DNA of 64,000 nucleotides from Acanthacorydalis orientalis (GCA_034766995.1 CM068317.1:34366428-34430427); one strand, 5' to 3'; counted from the stretch's first letter, positions 1-12,260 are shown. Notes: generated by a model not told the origin, from the letters alone. Translations and numbers: made by a program.

Positions 1-1037
1 AACAGAATTGGTTGTTGGTCGTAAAAAACTGTTTAAACAAATTGATTTTAATACAATAAATAAATTAGAAACTAGTGTAATGTTGTAAAAAACTAAAAAT
101 AATTTCGTTCTAAATATATTTTTCAGTTGATATGTTTATATCCTTGTTCGTCACTAATGAAATTGCCAAAACAATGCTTGTTATTTGGAGATTGGATGTG
201 GGGTTTCCGCTTACTGATCTGTACAAAAACATAGTATTGAATGACATCTATGTACTTCCCTTAATTTACGACATCAATTATGGTCGATTAACTAAAAACA
301 TTATACGTGACAATTAACATGTATGTTAAAAGTATTGATTTAATTAACTAGTGCAAAAAAATATTAATATTTTTTATACATTAATATAGTCTAGATAATT
401 AGTTATTCATTTATTGAATATCTATTCATTCCTTGAGCTTAACTATTTTAATTAAATTATAATTATATAAAATAATAAAAAATGAGCTAAAACTTGTATC
501 AATCTATGTATATACATAAACCTTAAATGAATATCATATATAAGAAAGTAAACATCGTAAAATTTTTATTTGAAATAGTTTTTAAACAAGAAACTTATTT
601 ACTAGTTACTGTACATATTTTTGTATTCAAAATTCGAATGTATAATTGCAATATAATTTATAATGCAATAACAGTGAATTTTTATTCATTTATTTGTAAA
701 TAATGTACATTGAGTTGAAACCGACTTTTTATTTATTAATAATCTACTATTATATTTTAACAAATACTGAAAGTTATTAAAATTTATCATGATTTATGAT
801 TTATATTATTTTTATTTGTATATTATAAATGTATAATTATAATTTTTTTTAAGTCCAATATTGATTTTATTTACAATTTTTTGTGAGATAATAATCACAG
901 ATATACTAAAATTGTAAAAAAATGAATAAATAAATAAAATTTCACTTTTAATTCAGTTGTAAAATGTAAAATATTATTTATACATTGATTAATTATTTGT
1001 TTAAATTATAGAAAATATAAATTGCAGGAAATTAAAA

Positions 1038-1073
<36 letters not shown>

Positions 1074-1760
1074 AAAATAAAATGTAAAACAAAATTAAAT
1101 GTTTAATCAAAATTGTAACTTTACACTTTATTTTCAATTTAAATCATTTTTATTTTAAACTATTACTGATAATTACTTAGTAAAAATTTATTTCATTCCT
1201 CACATAAGTATAACATGTTAAATATTGATTAGTCGCGGTCTAAAAATATCTGTACAACAGTATTACAAATAATAATACAAATATTTTTTTAATAGATATC
1301 AAATAATCTTAAATATGTTATACTAAAATAACATAGATATATCTATGTCAATTAATACCTGAATTATATATAAGAATCATGTGAAACTTAGCAAACACTA
1401 AAATGTAATAAACACCCTAGACTGATGTGAGTGACATTATAAGTTTAATTTCTTTCTATTTATCGTCTCTCTCTCTGCCTTTTTCTTTCTATATATATAT
1501 ATATATATATATATATTCACATCTAGTATTCTCTTATATATTGCTCTAATATTTAAAATGAATTGCATTTTTTAAACAAGTTGTTTATTTTGTAATAAAA
1601 TGAAGTAAAATGGCTCATTTTTTCTCTTTTCAAAATAATTTGTTTTTTGTTTCCTTTATAATATTTCTATTAAATACTACAAATTCTTAAAAGTAAGGTA
1701 ATCATATATTTAGTATATATATATATATACATATATATTTATACATATATATATATATAT

Positions 1761-1823
<63 letters not shown>

Positions 1824-1828
1824 CATAT
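1..1828. other. AT-rich non-coding DNA with (AT)n arrays
   Basis: I see no gene here. The sequence is A/T homopolymer-rich, with stop codons in all frames. The only open frame (132-317) has no recognisable content. It holds (AT)n arrays at 1042-1072 and 1491-1516, the second following a short (TC)n run, and a compound AT/ATAC array at 1713-1816 that runs straight into the mariner relic. Confidence 0.7.
1713..1816. repeat. Compound (AT)n/(ATAC) microsatellite
   Basis: About 100 bp of TA dinucleotides interrupted by ATAC units. It sits where the upstream part of the adjoining mariner transposase, including the catalytic region, would be expected. The array or a deletion therefore replaced that part of the element. 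Confidence 0.9.
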
Positions 1829-2102
1829 ACCTGTCTTCGACAAAGTATCATTTTCTTAAACATTTGAGTAATTTACTATGAAAGAAGGTTTTCAAAAAGC
1901 AAGTATCATCTCAAATCAGTTTCGATGAAATCATTAATTTTAAGGCTTCAAAATTCTATCTTGTAGGAATAAATAACTTGTTTCCCGTTTAGAAAAATAT
2001 GTGCAGGCCAGTGGTCTTTATTTTGATTAATAAATATAATTTTAACTGATATATGTGTCTTTATACTCAATACGTAAAAACCGCAATTAATTTTGCACCA
2101 AC

Positions 2103-2106
<4 letters not shown>
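1829..2106 (+). mobile_element. Mariner relic, 3' end (cecropia-type)
   Basis: This is the 3' portion of a mariner element: the transposase C-terminus (1831-2030), a short AT-rich untranslated stretch, and a terminal inverted repeat at about 2077-2106. Read outward on the minus strand, the end begins TTAGGTTGGTGCAAAA and continues with ATTGCGG, the pattern of Hsmar1/MADE1-type ends. The next bases are TA, the mariner target dinucleotide, and they merge into a (TA)n array. The 5' half is missing. It belongs to the same broad family as the relics at 48600-48768 and 51268-51837, but this copy holds the opposite end of the protein. Confidence 0.85.
1831..2030 (+). pseudogene. Mariner transposase, C-terminal fragment (broken)
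   Basis: Translation from 1831 gives LSSTKYHFLKHLSNLL, then a stop, then KKVFKKQ, and further on FYLVGINN. After a one-base shift near 1978 it gives LVSRLEKYVQASGLYFD and a stop at 2028-2030. This matches the C-terminal layout of cecropia-subfamily mariner transposases: SPTDYHF block, FYxxGINKLxSRW block, and a terminal GSYFD-like end. The SPTD-like block begins at the very edge, so the DD34D catalytic residues upstream are lost. One in-frame stop and one frameshift make it non-functional. Only about 66 residues of a protein that is normally near 345 remain. Confidence 0.85.

Positions 2107-2148
<42 letters not shown>
2107..2148. repeat. (TA)n microsatellite at mariner end
   Basis: Uninterrupted TA repeat of about 42 bp beginning at the TA that would be the mariner target-site duplication. 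Confidence 0.95.
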
Positions 2149-2152
<4 letters not shown>

Positions 2153-2269
2153 GATTGCGTATAGAAATTCATTCATTCGTATGAAAATTAATACACACGT
2201 TTCACTATCGATGAAATAAACTGATTGAGCGATATGTTATTATAACAACAAAAATTGTTGAAAATAGAG

Positions 2270-2490
2270 TTCGATAACAAATTATCGTGGATTCGGGCAT
2301 CACGCGTCGTCTGTTTCACAAATGTTTCATCAGACGCAAAAGCTGTCAAATTTCGTTAAGTCCGCCGATTTAATTACTGCCGCACGACTTGGTGTTTTTA
2401 ACATGCGGGATGTGCTGATTACGGTCGCCCAGATACACCAGCCGCAGTTTCATTCCATATAACAGGCAGTCTGTTGTCCGATACCCGGAT
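2270..2490. other. GC-richer island, candidate regulatory element
   Basis: About 220 bp with clearly higher G+C and many CpG, surrounded by AT-rich DNA. It contains a TAATTA homeodomain-type core within TTTAATTACTGCCGC, a GCTGTCAA stretch of the kind bound by TALE homeodomain proteins, and no long open frame. I infer a conserved non-coding or enhancer-like element. Motif presence alone is weak evidence. Confidence 0.35.
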
Positions 2491-2837
2491 TTATTTTCAT
2501 AACGATGTTACAATTTAATCATTGAATCGACGTCATTTGACAATTCGTTTTAAGATCAGATATGTGTGTGCGTTGTAGTTTTGTACATCGGTAATCGTAT
2601 GCTTCTATTGTATTATTTGTGATAAGTATAATTGAAAATGGTGTGGAGTTATATCCCGTATTATCTCTGTTCCATATAGTCATTATCAAAACAACAAAGT
2701 GAAATATTAATGTATTCACCATTCTGTACATCTCTTTAAATTTATTCATAGTGTTATAGCGAATATACAAATATATAGTAGTTTTTTTCTTTTATTATTT
2801 TTAATAATTGTTAAAACTTTAAACCTCTTAATTTCTA

Positions 2838-2852
2838 ACACACACAGACTCA

Positions 2853-2911
<59 letters not shown>
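2838..2911. repeat. Compound (AC)n/(TC)n/(AC)n/(AT)n microsatellite
   Basis: Three dinucleotide motifs follow one another over 74 bp: a short CA run, a TC run (2853-2868), a CA run, then TA to 2911. Confidence 0.95.
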
Positions 2912-2913
<2 letters not shown>

Positions 2914-4572
2914 TCCTCTGTCAATCCACTGTTAGATAAAATTCTCTTCTATGATTTTTTATTTTGTACGATTGAATGCCTCTCTTTTCCATTGATTTCT
3001 AATAAAAAATTTAATTTCTTTATCTCACCTGTTCATTGGTCTCTTTCTTGGTTTCTTTATTTTCCTTGGTTCTCAGTTAATCGATTCTATTGTGGATCGA
3101 TTATTTTCTCTTGTTGTAACTTACCGCGCTTATTTCTAATTCAGACTATTACTCTTCTTATTATATATTGTGTATATATATATATATCTTTTATAAATAA
3201 TATATTAGTGTACGTCGACAAAAACAGTAATATAAAAACATAATAAAGAAAAAGTGAAGAGTTGGAAAATCGTTGAAAGAAAATAATTCTATATGAAAAG
3301 TGCAATATATAAGGTTCCATTAAAAAACATTTTTCCGTCTTTTAATGCTCTGGGGTTAATGGGATCGTTATTGAAAAAGCAGTAATAAAAATAATCAATT
3401 ATTATAAAAAGTACAATTAGAAAATATTGATACAGCTTAGAAAAAGTGAAAAGTGTTTTTATCTTATTTCTTTTCATATGGAAATAAGATAAGTAATCAC
3501 AATTATAGTTCTCCATATAAATAAGAATACTATTTTAAGTATATTAAAGATGAAAATATAAATATATAACTGATAATCCAATTAAAGTGTTTCATTTTCT
3601 ATGCTTCTTTGCTTTGAAGATGATATCGCCATCAACCACTCAAAACAAAAAATATGCGGTTGTTAAACATTTCAATAAAAATAATTTGAGGTTTTTAAAG
3701 AGTGATTTACTTCCGAAAAGTATTAAGCTTTCTTCATTATATGTATTTTTTTTGTCTTAGCAAAATCATAAATAAAACCACTTTTCCTGGAACTATGCAA
3801 CATTGAATAAATTATGGAACGTTTTTTAATTATTCAAATATTATATATTTTTTATCTAAAAGCAATTTAAATTTTACAAAAAAATTGATTGAATTCTTCC
3901 AAAACATTAAGTAATGAAGTTATATTTCATTTAAAAAAAATTTTTCAGCGATAAAATATATATCAATTAAGTGATATTTCAGAAATTCTAAAAAATTCAT
4001 TGTAATAGTGTGTCATTTTAACCATTTCGGAAATGTAATTGAAATTGTATTTATAACTTATGAATATATATATATATATATGCTATTCAAATAACTGAAT
4101 AATTAAATTGATCTTAAAGGTCAACCATAACTTTGTATAATTCATACTTAATTATTTGGAACACAACATTTATGTCCGTTGTAGGATATCCAAACCTCAG
4201 ATCCCGCAACACAAAGTTTCGGAACTATTCACCTTCATGTTAAGTAGCGATACCGACTAAATGATTTAATTAACAAATAATCACGTCCTTCAAGTCTTTG
4301 ACTGTACGCACATTTAATATTAAACTCTTGTATAATATTCTATATATTTTAAAAATAATTCAACATCGATATTTATTTCTTAATTTTGTTTTACGATGAT
4401 TTAAAATTTAAGATTTAAAATTTTCATTAAATGTATTTTGATTAACATTTCAACAATATTTTATATAGATAAATTTTATCAAATTTCATTCAAAATACAG
4501 TTTATTCAAGAATCAATTTTAAAATATTATATGAAATGAATAGAGGCTATTAAATATCAATTCGAAATAAGA

Positions 4573-4583
4573 CTATATATATA

Positions 4584-4619
<36 letters not shown>
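4573..4619. repeat. (AT)n microsatellite
   Basis: Interrupted once by TTT; otherwise pure AT dinucleotides. Confidence 0.9.
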
Positions 4620-4621
<2 letters not shown>

Positions 4622-4972
4622 AATGTATGCAAATAAAATTATTTTTGAAAGAGTTAACAGGTCAGTATCTATAATTCAGCATTATAAACTTCACAATAAA
4701 TTCATTTCGTAAAAGAGATTTAAAACAGTTTTCAAACTAAATTAATTTCCGTTTATCAATGTTATCCCACGAGTTTAACGCAAATAATCTGTAAAATAAC
4801 GGATAACTCCATTGTTGTTAATCATAGCAGCTAACAAAACACATATGGAAATTTAACGTGTACTTTTTAATAGCAATTTATCAAATACTTGTTTTATAAC
4901 AAACTTATAGATATATCAATCATGAATATATTAATTTTGCATTCAAATATAAACAATACATAGTGTTCAATG

Positions 4973-4973
<1 letters not shown>

Positions 4974-5026
<53 letters not shown>

Positions 5027-5028
5027 AA
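4974..5028. repeat. (ATAC)/(AT)n microsatellite
   Basis: Begins with tandem CATA tetranucleotides, then TA dinucleotides with one CATA interruption. Confidence 0.9.
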
Positions 5029-5236
5029 TACGTACATAAATTCATTATATATACATTAATCTGATTGTTTTATAATTTTCAAAGTCCTTTCGTCTAATTC
5101 AATTTTCTTGGAATAACAGTTTTTATATCAATAAAATAAAAATGTCTACGGATAAATTGTTTTTAATTAGTTAGTAAAAAAAATATACAGTTATATACCG
5201 ACATGCTCTTTCCTCCTGTATACATTAAACATTATA

Positions 5237-5238
5237 TT

Positions 5239-5288
<50 letters not shown>
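5237..5288. repeat. (AT)n microsatellite
   Basis: Fifty bases of TA repeat with a single G interruption. Confidence 0.9.
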
Positions 5289-5293
<5 letters not shown>

Positions 5294-6057
5294 TATATAA
5301 ACGTACACACAAACATATTCATATGTATTGTTGTCTTTTTCAACTTTTAAAATATCATTAGTAACTCTGGTCAAAGTTCTTAATCGTAAAATAATATTTA
5401 ACACAAATAAAATTACAAGACACTTAAAGAGTAATTCTATGAAGAAATTACAATTTTCTATTTTGAAAAAAAATGTATGAAAATATATTTCTAATAATTA
5501 ATATTAATGTTTTTAAATTACTTACTTTTCAGTAATATAAATAGAATAATTATTATAGGTGAATTATATATTAATCTGTAATGTTTTGAATGCATTGATA
5601 ATTGATGTTTTTTGTTTAACCTATGTGATAAAAAATTGATTTTATTTCAAACCTTTAAACTTTAAAAACTGGTTTTGAAATGGTTTCCGAAGTAATATTT
5701 TCTATCAACATTTTTCAAAATCGACAAAAATCATTAATGGGAAATGAAAGCAACTAATATAAAAAAATGTTAATCTTTTCAATAAATTTTCAATGTTCAT
5801 TCATAACACCGATTCAATTCAATCATAAATTCCAATTCTCTGTATATTGGTTTACTATTACATTGTATAATATGCTATTTTTATATTTCTACAGAGATTG
5901 AACTATATTTTTTTTATTAAAGTTATTTTAGGATGCTGTCAACGTAAAATAACCCAATCAATCTTTGCTTTCAAGCAAATTCGTTATATATGGGGTTATA
6001 TACATGCATATATTGATATATAGATACATGAAAACATACATTTATACATATGTGTAT

Positions 6058-6098
<41 letters not shown>

Positions 6099-6219
6099 CA
6101 GAAAGCTCTTAAGTATATTTAAAGATGAATTTCTATACATTACTTTTGATAACGACACTTTTATAATATTTTACTGTATAGTTTATTCTTCAGAAATGCT
6201 TAGAAATGTCTTTTTCTCT

Positions 6220-6250
<31 letters not shown>

Positions 6251-6617
6251 AAGTTCATACATTCATATAAAAAAGAGCTTTTTTATAAATATGAACAAAT
6301 TAAAGTTTACTTACTAAAAATCTTAATTTTTAAATATTTTATAATAAAACGATATAAATTAATCATGGGTATTTATAAAATTTTCAACTGATATTAATTA
6401 TTAGCTTTGTTTTTTATTTCAGTATACGACAAGTAATACCAAAAATCGTTTAAGAGTAATCAGAAATTATTTTTGATTAGCAGGTATTCGTTTTATCTAA
6501 TTATTTCAAAATATTTAAATAAACTAAAAAAAACAATATCAATATACAAAAACAATGCCAATATTAATGTATTATTCTGGTAGTCTTCCTTTTTTGAATT
6601 TTTTGGTGTTTCTGTTT

Positions 6618-6666
6618 TTCACTGCTACTTTTAGTATGTGACATGTTCAGATAGATTTTAGAGACT
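6618..6666 (+). repeat. Dispersed repeat segment, copy A
   Basis: Shares about 38 of 49 positions with 38510-38557 when aligned by eye. Shared blocks are TTCAC, TACTTT, TATGTG, TTCAG, TAGATTT and AGAGAC. A weaker third match lies at 57374. The family is unrecognised. It could be an old transposon piece or a conserved motif block. Confidence 0.3.
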
Positions 6667-7290
6667 CTTAAACCTATTTAAAGATGACGTGTGTCGAAAC
6701 TATATAGAGAGAATAGACACTCGTACAATCCAAAAAGATGGAGATAGAGAAAAGATGATGATGCTCATTATAAAGTTATATATAATATTTGGAATCGATT
6801 CTCAGTTCCGTTCAAAAGGAAATTATAATTTGAATTTTAGTTTTGTTTGTTTCATTTTTTTATAATTTATATATAAAAAAATGTATGTAAATTTCATTTA
6901 AGATTTTCTTCTTTCATAAGCTCTGAAAGCTTGGAGATATCAAAGATAACTGATAGCAAAAGTATACAGATTTTTATAACTCTTATAACACACTCCATTT
7001 CTATCAATTCTTGCTTTGTGTTATATTCTAACTCATACTTCCTATAATATACAATTCTGTCGACTTATAAATCATAACTGAACAGTCTTCTAGTTTTGGT
7101 CACGTTTAATAAAATATTTTATAAACTATGCTGTTTGCAATTAATCAGACTAAATATTCATATTTTCCAATAATATTATACATATTTATGTTTGTATTTG
7201 TGTTAAAATATCATTTATTAATTTGTATCAATAGACAATTTCATTTAAATTTAATAGTTTGACTATTTTCAAGTTTAAAAAAAGAATATT

Positions 7291-7410
7291 TTTACATTCA
7301 AATAAACTATCTTGATAAAAGAGTTTATTTGAATGTAAACAATATTAATAACTTTATCAAAAGGTTATTAATATTGTTATTAATATATAAACAATATTAA
7401 TAACTTTATC
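7291..7410. repeat. Nested inverted and direct repeats (double hairpin)
   Basis: Arms 7291-7308 and 7322-7339 are a perfect 18-bp inverted repeat with a 13-base loop. Immediately following, 7338-7352 and 7364-7378 form a second perfect 15-bp inverted repeat with an 11-base loop. The left part of the second (7337-7358, 22 bases) is repeated directly at 7389-7410. No terminal-repeat or target-duplication pattern identifies it as a known element. Confidence 0.85.
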
Positions 7411-7722
7411 TAAAACGATCATTGGAAAATAAACAAAAACATCTTTTAAAAATTCGATTTTATGTAAACTGCTGACATTTATACCAGTTAAATTTCTTTT
7501 AATATTTAAAAAATGCAAACGTTCATTAATTTCGAATAATTTTGTATAATATTGTATCTCGAATTTATTCTTAAATTATTTAAACGTTTATTCGTTGTAT
7601 TCGATTCAAAATTATTTAAATTATTTGTATTATGTGTTGAATATTGTTTAATACTAAGTACTGTTTTAAATTATTTAAAAGGATGTTAAAAATTGAAATA
7701 AATTTTATTTATGAAAGGAATA

Positions 7723-7788
<66 letters not shown>

Positions 7789-8049
7789 TATCTACAGTTA
7801 AGCGATGGTGAAAATATATCCAAGTTTGTGAGGATTATATATTTTTTTTAATTTTAACTTTTGGATTATTTTTTTTCTAACGTGATAGTATTTATTATGG
7901 ACCGTTAAAACATATAGACAGAAATGTATTTATTTTAAAATGAAAATATACTGAATTACAGTATTATTTAATTAAATTATTATAATGTTGACAAATGTTG
8001 CTTTAAAATAATATATTTATTTTTAAAAATGTATACTAAAACTTCATTT
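7411..8049. other. AT-rich non-coding DNA with (AT)n array
   Basis: No gene seen. Contains short repeated TTATTTAAA motifs and a 58-bp (AT)n array at 7728-7785. Confidence 0.7.
7728..7785. repeat. (AT)n microsatellite
   Basis: Uninterrupted AT dinucleotides. Confidence 0.95.
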
Positions 8050-8340
8050 AACAATACTTTCATACAACATCAGAAACATTTCACCGAAACGTTCATCGCG
8101 TGATAAAAATCGTTTGTGACAACAGAAACCTGCATCGTTATTGATTCCTTTTTCTTTTACAACCGTGTCAAAAAAAATTCCGTACAATATCAGGGGCACT
8201 GGGATAAGTCTTTTAGCTATACTGGTTTGCTGCTACATTCGCTTCTTCATATAACCGCAACAGCTACCTTAGTTAAATTCACTTTCTCGTTGGAGATAAC
8301 GTAATAAATTTAATTTCATCGCGGATCTCATCCTCTTGCG
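8050..8340. other. Moderately GC-richer island
   Basis: Higher G+C than its surroundings, with several CpG (8092-8100, 8335-8347). A 62-codon open frame at 8116-8304 has no recognisable family features and I do not call it a gene. Confidence 0.3.
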
Positions 8341-8804
8341 GTTATCGAAATATACCTTAAATTAATATTTCTAAGGCGGAGACTTATATTTAATGTTTGT
8401 ATGTCATTACATTTTTGGTCTTCATGTTAATTTATTACAGAACGATTTATAACTTTTAATAAGAATTTTACTTTTTTAATATATGTATTTTGTATGCAGG
8501 CGCATTTAGAGAAGTTAATTTAATTTAATGGTCGTTTCTCGTGTCTACTTTTATCTTCAGTTCATATTACAAGTTTTGTGACAACTGTTTTTTTGTAATC
8601 AATTTTAACTGAAATTAATATTATCACGAACGGAAATGTATACATGAATATAATTAAACTGAATCTTTAAATAAAAAATATAATTTGTTAAAACACAATG
8701 AATATCATCAAAGTAGTAGATTTTCAGTTAATAAAATTTATAGAATTGCATGCTTCAAATTACGAATTAAGGAATAACTATGCATTCTTTAAATATTTAG
8801 TAAA

Positions 8805-8888
8805 TTATTATCACATATAGTTTATTATCACATACAAATATAGTTTACCTAAATAAATTATTATCACATACAAATATAGTTTACCTAA
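8805..8888. repeat. Tandem repeat, 36-bp period, about 2.5 copies
   Basis: The 31 bases at 8822-8852 are repeated identically at 8858-8888, period 36. A partial copy (TTATTATCACATA) starts at 8805. The near-identity suggests recent duplication. Confidence 0.9.
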
Positions 8889-9788
8889 TCTCTGTTAATA
8901 TTTTATCTATTTTTTAAACTTCTTGAATATTTAGTTTTTGTGTTAATAAAATAAATATTTTGAAACATATTTATTTACAAAGTGAGCAGGTCGGAATCAT
9001 TGAAAACAAATATATATTCTTTATTTTGTAAAACTTAACCAATCATTAACTAAATATTAGTGGACGTTAGCTTCTATTTTTCATCTGGTCAATTATTTCC
9101 AAGTACTTTATTAAAAAAATGTAGACTTTTTTAGAAGCCATTTTTTGGAAAGGTTTTGTAAAGAAAATTAGGGAACAATTTTTTAAAAACAGTTTCTGTG
9201 GAAGTATTTTTTAAGAGGATTGTGGAATTTTTTAGTAAGATTTCTTGTAAAAATATTTGTTGAGGATGAATTTATTGTAATAAATGTGTTGAAAATTAAT
9301 TTGATACCGACTGATTTGTTAGAAATGACTTTTTTAAGATTAATTTTTGTTAGAAACATTTGATGTAAGAATGTGTGTTTTTTAAAAGTAAAGTAATATT
9401 ATTATTTTGTGAATATCAATTAAACTTTTATATTACCAAACAAAAAGCATAATTTTTATAAAAGTTAGAATTAAAATTTCAGATCATGAAAAATAAAATA
9501 AAATAATTTTAATTAATAATTAATGAGTTCTAAAATAATTAATATATGAATACACTTTCATTTAGGATGTAAAAAAAATATTTATATTTATAAACCATAG
9601 CAAAAAAATTTCTGTATTTAATTTTGAATTTCTTTTATAAAAAATGAATTATTTCGGTCAGTTTATGATTTACATTTTCTTTTATATTCTTAGAAAATAA
9701 AATTAAAGTAGCAAAATAGTAGTTTCTTAAAATTTTTATTTATTATAAATAATACATTTTTCTTAAAATGAAATTATTTTATGCAGGA

Positions 9789-9840
9789 ATATATATGTAT
9801 ATGTATGTATATATATATATATATATATATACATATACAT
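9789..9840. repeat. Mixed AT/ATGT microsatellite
   Basis: AT repeats with ATGT interruptions at the left and ATAC at the right. Confidence 0.9.
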
Positions 9841-11228
9841 GCATAAATATATACATAACAAATCTGTATCGTATTCATGTATGATAGATACATTGTGAAT
9901 GCACATGTATATATTTATATGTAAACATTTCCGATAAAAGTACTTTGAAATTTTTCTTTTCATTTCGACGTTTATTAAACTTTTTTTTTAAAATTCATAA
10001 AGACCATCGGTAACTTTTTTTTACAATGACGTAGTCCTCCACAAAACTCTTTGCGGACTTCCTGTAACGTCTTGTGAGAGCATTTTCTCTTTCTTGATTA
10101 AATTCTCAATGGTGGCTGTTAGATACAAAATTAAAATGAACCTGTTGCATATTGCAATGAATTGAAATTAAATGAAGCACTTAATGTCAAGTAAATTGAT
10201 GTTTTTGAGTGCCTGTTATGGTTTCTAAAGACTTAACCATTGCATTCCTTTTTTATTCTCTCAATAACTCATTTTAATATAATATCCAATATAATCTTAT
10301 CTTTGTTCTATCATTTCCGTTTCTTTCTGAAATTCGAACGGAAAATATATAAAATTTACTGATTGAAGACCCGTATTTCATTTGAAAAGTATTGAAAAAG
10401 CCGATTTATTGACGTTTGGAAAAAGTTTTCTACTTTATACAATATTTTTATATGCAATAATTAAATAAAGCTCTTTTAAGTAAAAGCATGTACAAATTTA
10501 AAATAAAAAAATAAAATATTTTAATGAATTGTTATTATTTAACAGTTATATAATTTTTATCAATTTATTAAAAGAATTATTTAAAAATGTATTTACTTAT
10601 AATATTTCTTAAAATGAGAAATTTATTTGTAAAGAAATAAATATCTAATATTAAGTTAAAAATGGCAGATTTTTCCAATGAATAATAAAATTAGATTGGC
10701 GTTATTGAAACTGTCATCTTTTATTAATAAATAATTGTTATGAATATTTCATGTCATTGTGGTCTATTGATCAACATGTTAATCTGTTAAATAATCAATT
10801 CGATCTATGATTTAAAATGATTTAATATGTTATTTCATATTAAAAATTGTTTGTTTCACATATTAAATTTTAGTAAATTGGAACAATGAAGAAACACAAA
10901 AAAACATGACAGAAGAATTATTATTTAACAAACTTGATATTTAATTAAATTTATTCAATGAAGTACCAAAAATACCTTTATTCCATTTTTATAAATATTA
11001 ACAAAAAATAAACTTTCCATTTTTTGGAAATAAAAATACAAATTTCAGTTTGTTAACTAATTGAATACTTAAATCTTTTTATTCTGAGATATTTGAAAAA
11101 TCTCTTCTTTGATGGGAAAGAAAATAAAATATTAAATATCTAAATTTATTAATATTGAATCATTATTAATATTGAATATTGCAGTGTTTGATTTTAACCT
11201 ATTTAATAAAGTGACTTATTCACGAATT

Positions 11229-11297
<69 letters not shown>
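11229..11297. repeat. (AC)n(AT)n compound microsatellite
   Basis: About 24 bp of AC then 45 bp of AT, a common compound form in this window. Confidence 0.95.
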
Positions 11298-11300
<3 letters not shown>

Positions 11301-11839
11301 GTACTAAAATATAAAAAACATAAGACCTTAAGAATACAGAAACAAATTAACTGAAACTTTCTATCAAAATATAATAAATACTAACGGTTAAATCCTTTTT
11401 AAGAGCCATGTGTAATATTTCACTGTACGCTCATAGTTACATCTGACTGGAGATATTTTGGTCAAAACTGGTACTATTTTATCCTGATAGATCGGTAGAG
11501 AAAGATGAGAAAAAATAAACAAAATAATGATTATTATTTGTCTTCTTATTTTGTTGAAAGTTATATATCTTTGTATTGATGAAAATTATATATCTTTGTA
11601 GTACAATTTAAAAATATATTGTGCATTTTCGTATTAATTTTTAAGAATATTCAACTTATAAACTAGTTTCATATTTTTGTTATTAACTTTCTTTAGTATA
11701 TTTCAAAACTTTACATCCGTAAAAGTCTAGAGAAGTATAAAACAATACCGTTTATTATAAGAAAAAGACAAACGAAATATCTTATTTGAAATTTAAAACG
11801 GAACAACTTAATCAAAATCACAATAATTGATGTATCAAA

Positions 11840-12260
11840 TAAATCAAGATCTGCGAGCGAGCGTCTAGCCGCACGTAAAATTACTAATTACAAAAATAGA
11901 ATAAGTTTTCGTATTTTCGATGGCACATCGAACGCAACCGACGGAGGAATTTCCAATCTGCGTGTAAAACTTTCCGTACGAAATAATCTAAACACCTTGT
12001 ACTCACATTCATCGCTGTCGTTGCGAACTCGTAACAAGTTACAACTTTCACCGCCGAAGTGCCAATCAGTTATCATCTCTTCATTCTTTACCGTTTTCTG
12101 AAGACTCTTCGCTACCTCGCCACGCGCGAATTTCATCACCAAACTGCCACACTTACGTTCCAATTCGCTTGCAGGTGTCATTCTCTCACGGTACTTCAAA
12201 CTTCCGACCGGAATGATTTTTTTATACAGAAATTTGAAAGTTTTTATGGTGTGTAACACT
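11840..12260. other. GC-richer, CpG-rich island
   Basis: One of the most prominent islands. It includes GCGAGCGAGCGTC near 11855 and many CpG, and hosts the candidate exon on the minus strand. If that frame is not coding, the island is a candidate regulatory element. Confidence 0.4.
11888..12259 (-). CDS. Candidate coding exon or small gene, unknown product
   Basis: I do not recognise this gene. It is the longest open frame in the window that is not low-complexity: 123 codons from ATG at 12259 to a stop at 11888-11890. It lies wholly within a GC-richer island (about 11840-12260) that ends near its first codons. From an internal Met at residue 27 (12179-12181) the composition is mixed and protein-like, with charged stretches such as SELERKCGSLVMKFARGEVA, and no membrane segment or signal peptide. 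On the minus strand the frame also contains donor-like GTAAGT (in ERK) and GTGAGT (near SDECE), so it could be part of a spliced exon. No neighbour supports a role. Chance openness in a low-AT island is the main alternative, and a 65-codon frame is open on the other strand. Confidence 0.3.
   Translation of the reverse strand: MLHTIKTFKFLYKKIIPVGSLKYRERMTPASELERKCGSLVMKFARGEVAKSLQKTVKNEEMITDWHFGGESCNLLRVRNDSDECEYKVFRLFRTESFTRRLEIPPSVAFDVPSKIRKLILFL

Larger units (their letters stand above)
2491..7290. other. AT-rich non-coding DNA
   Basis: No gene recognised. Open frames of 60-83 codons here (for example 2519-2770 minus, 2992-3243 plus, 3289-3516 minus) are hydrophobic or low-complexity and look like chance. 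Microsatellites: compound (TC)n(AC)n(AT)n at 2838-2911, then (AT)n arrays at about 4063-4081, 4573-4619, 4974-5028, 5237-5288, 6061-6092 and 6221-6250. A dispersed similarity segment begins at 6618. Confidence 0.65.
8341..11839. other. AT-rich non-coding DNA
   Basis: No gene recognised. Includes a 36-bp tandem repeat (8805-8888), a mixed AT/ATGT array (9789-9840) and an (AC)n(AT)n array (11229-11297). A short GC-richer spot at 10020-10085 carries TGACGTAG, a CRE-like core, and is too small to interpret. A short near-duplication, TTATATATCTTTGTA, occurs twice within 11560-11606. Confidence 0.65.

Noticed and set aside
1948..2172. 74-codon minus-strand frame over the mariner end
   Set aside because: Antisense to the mariner C-terminus and reads through the (TA)n array.
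3340..3360. piggyBac end on the minus strand (TTAACCCCAGAGC)
   Set aside because: No matching opposite end within several kilobases.
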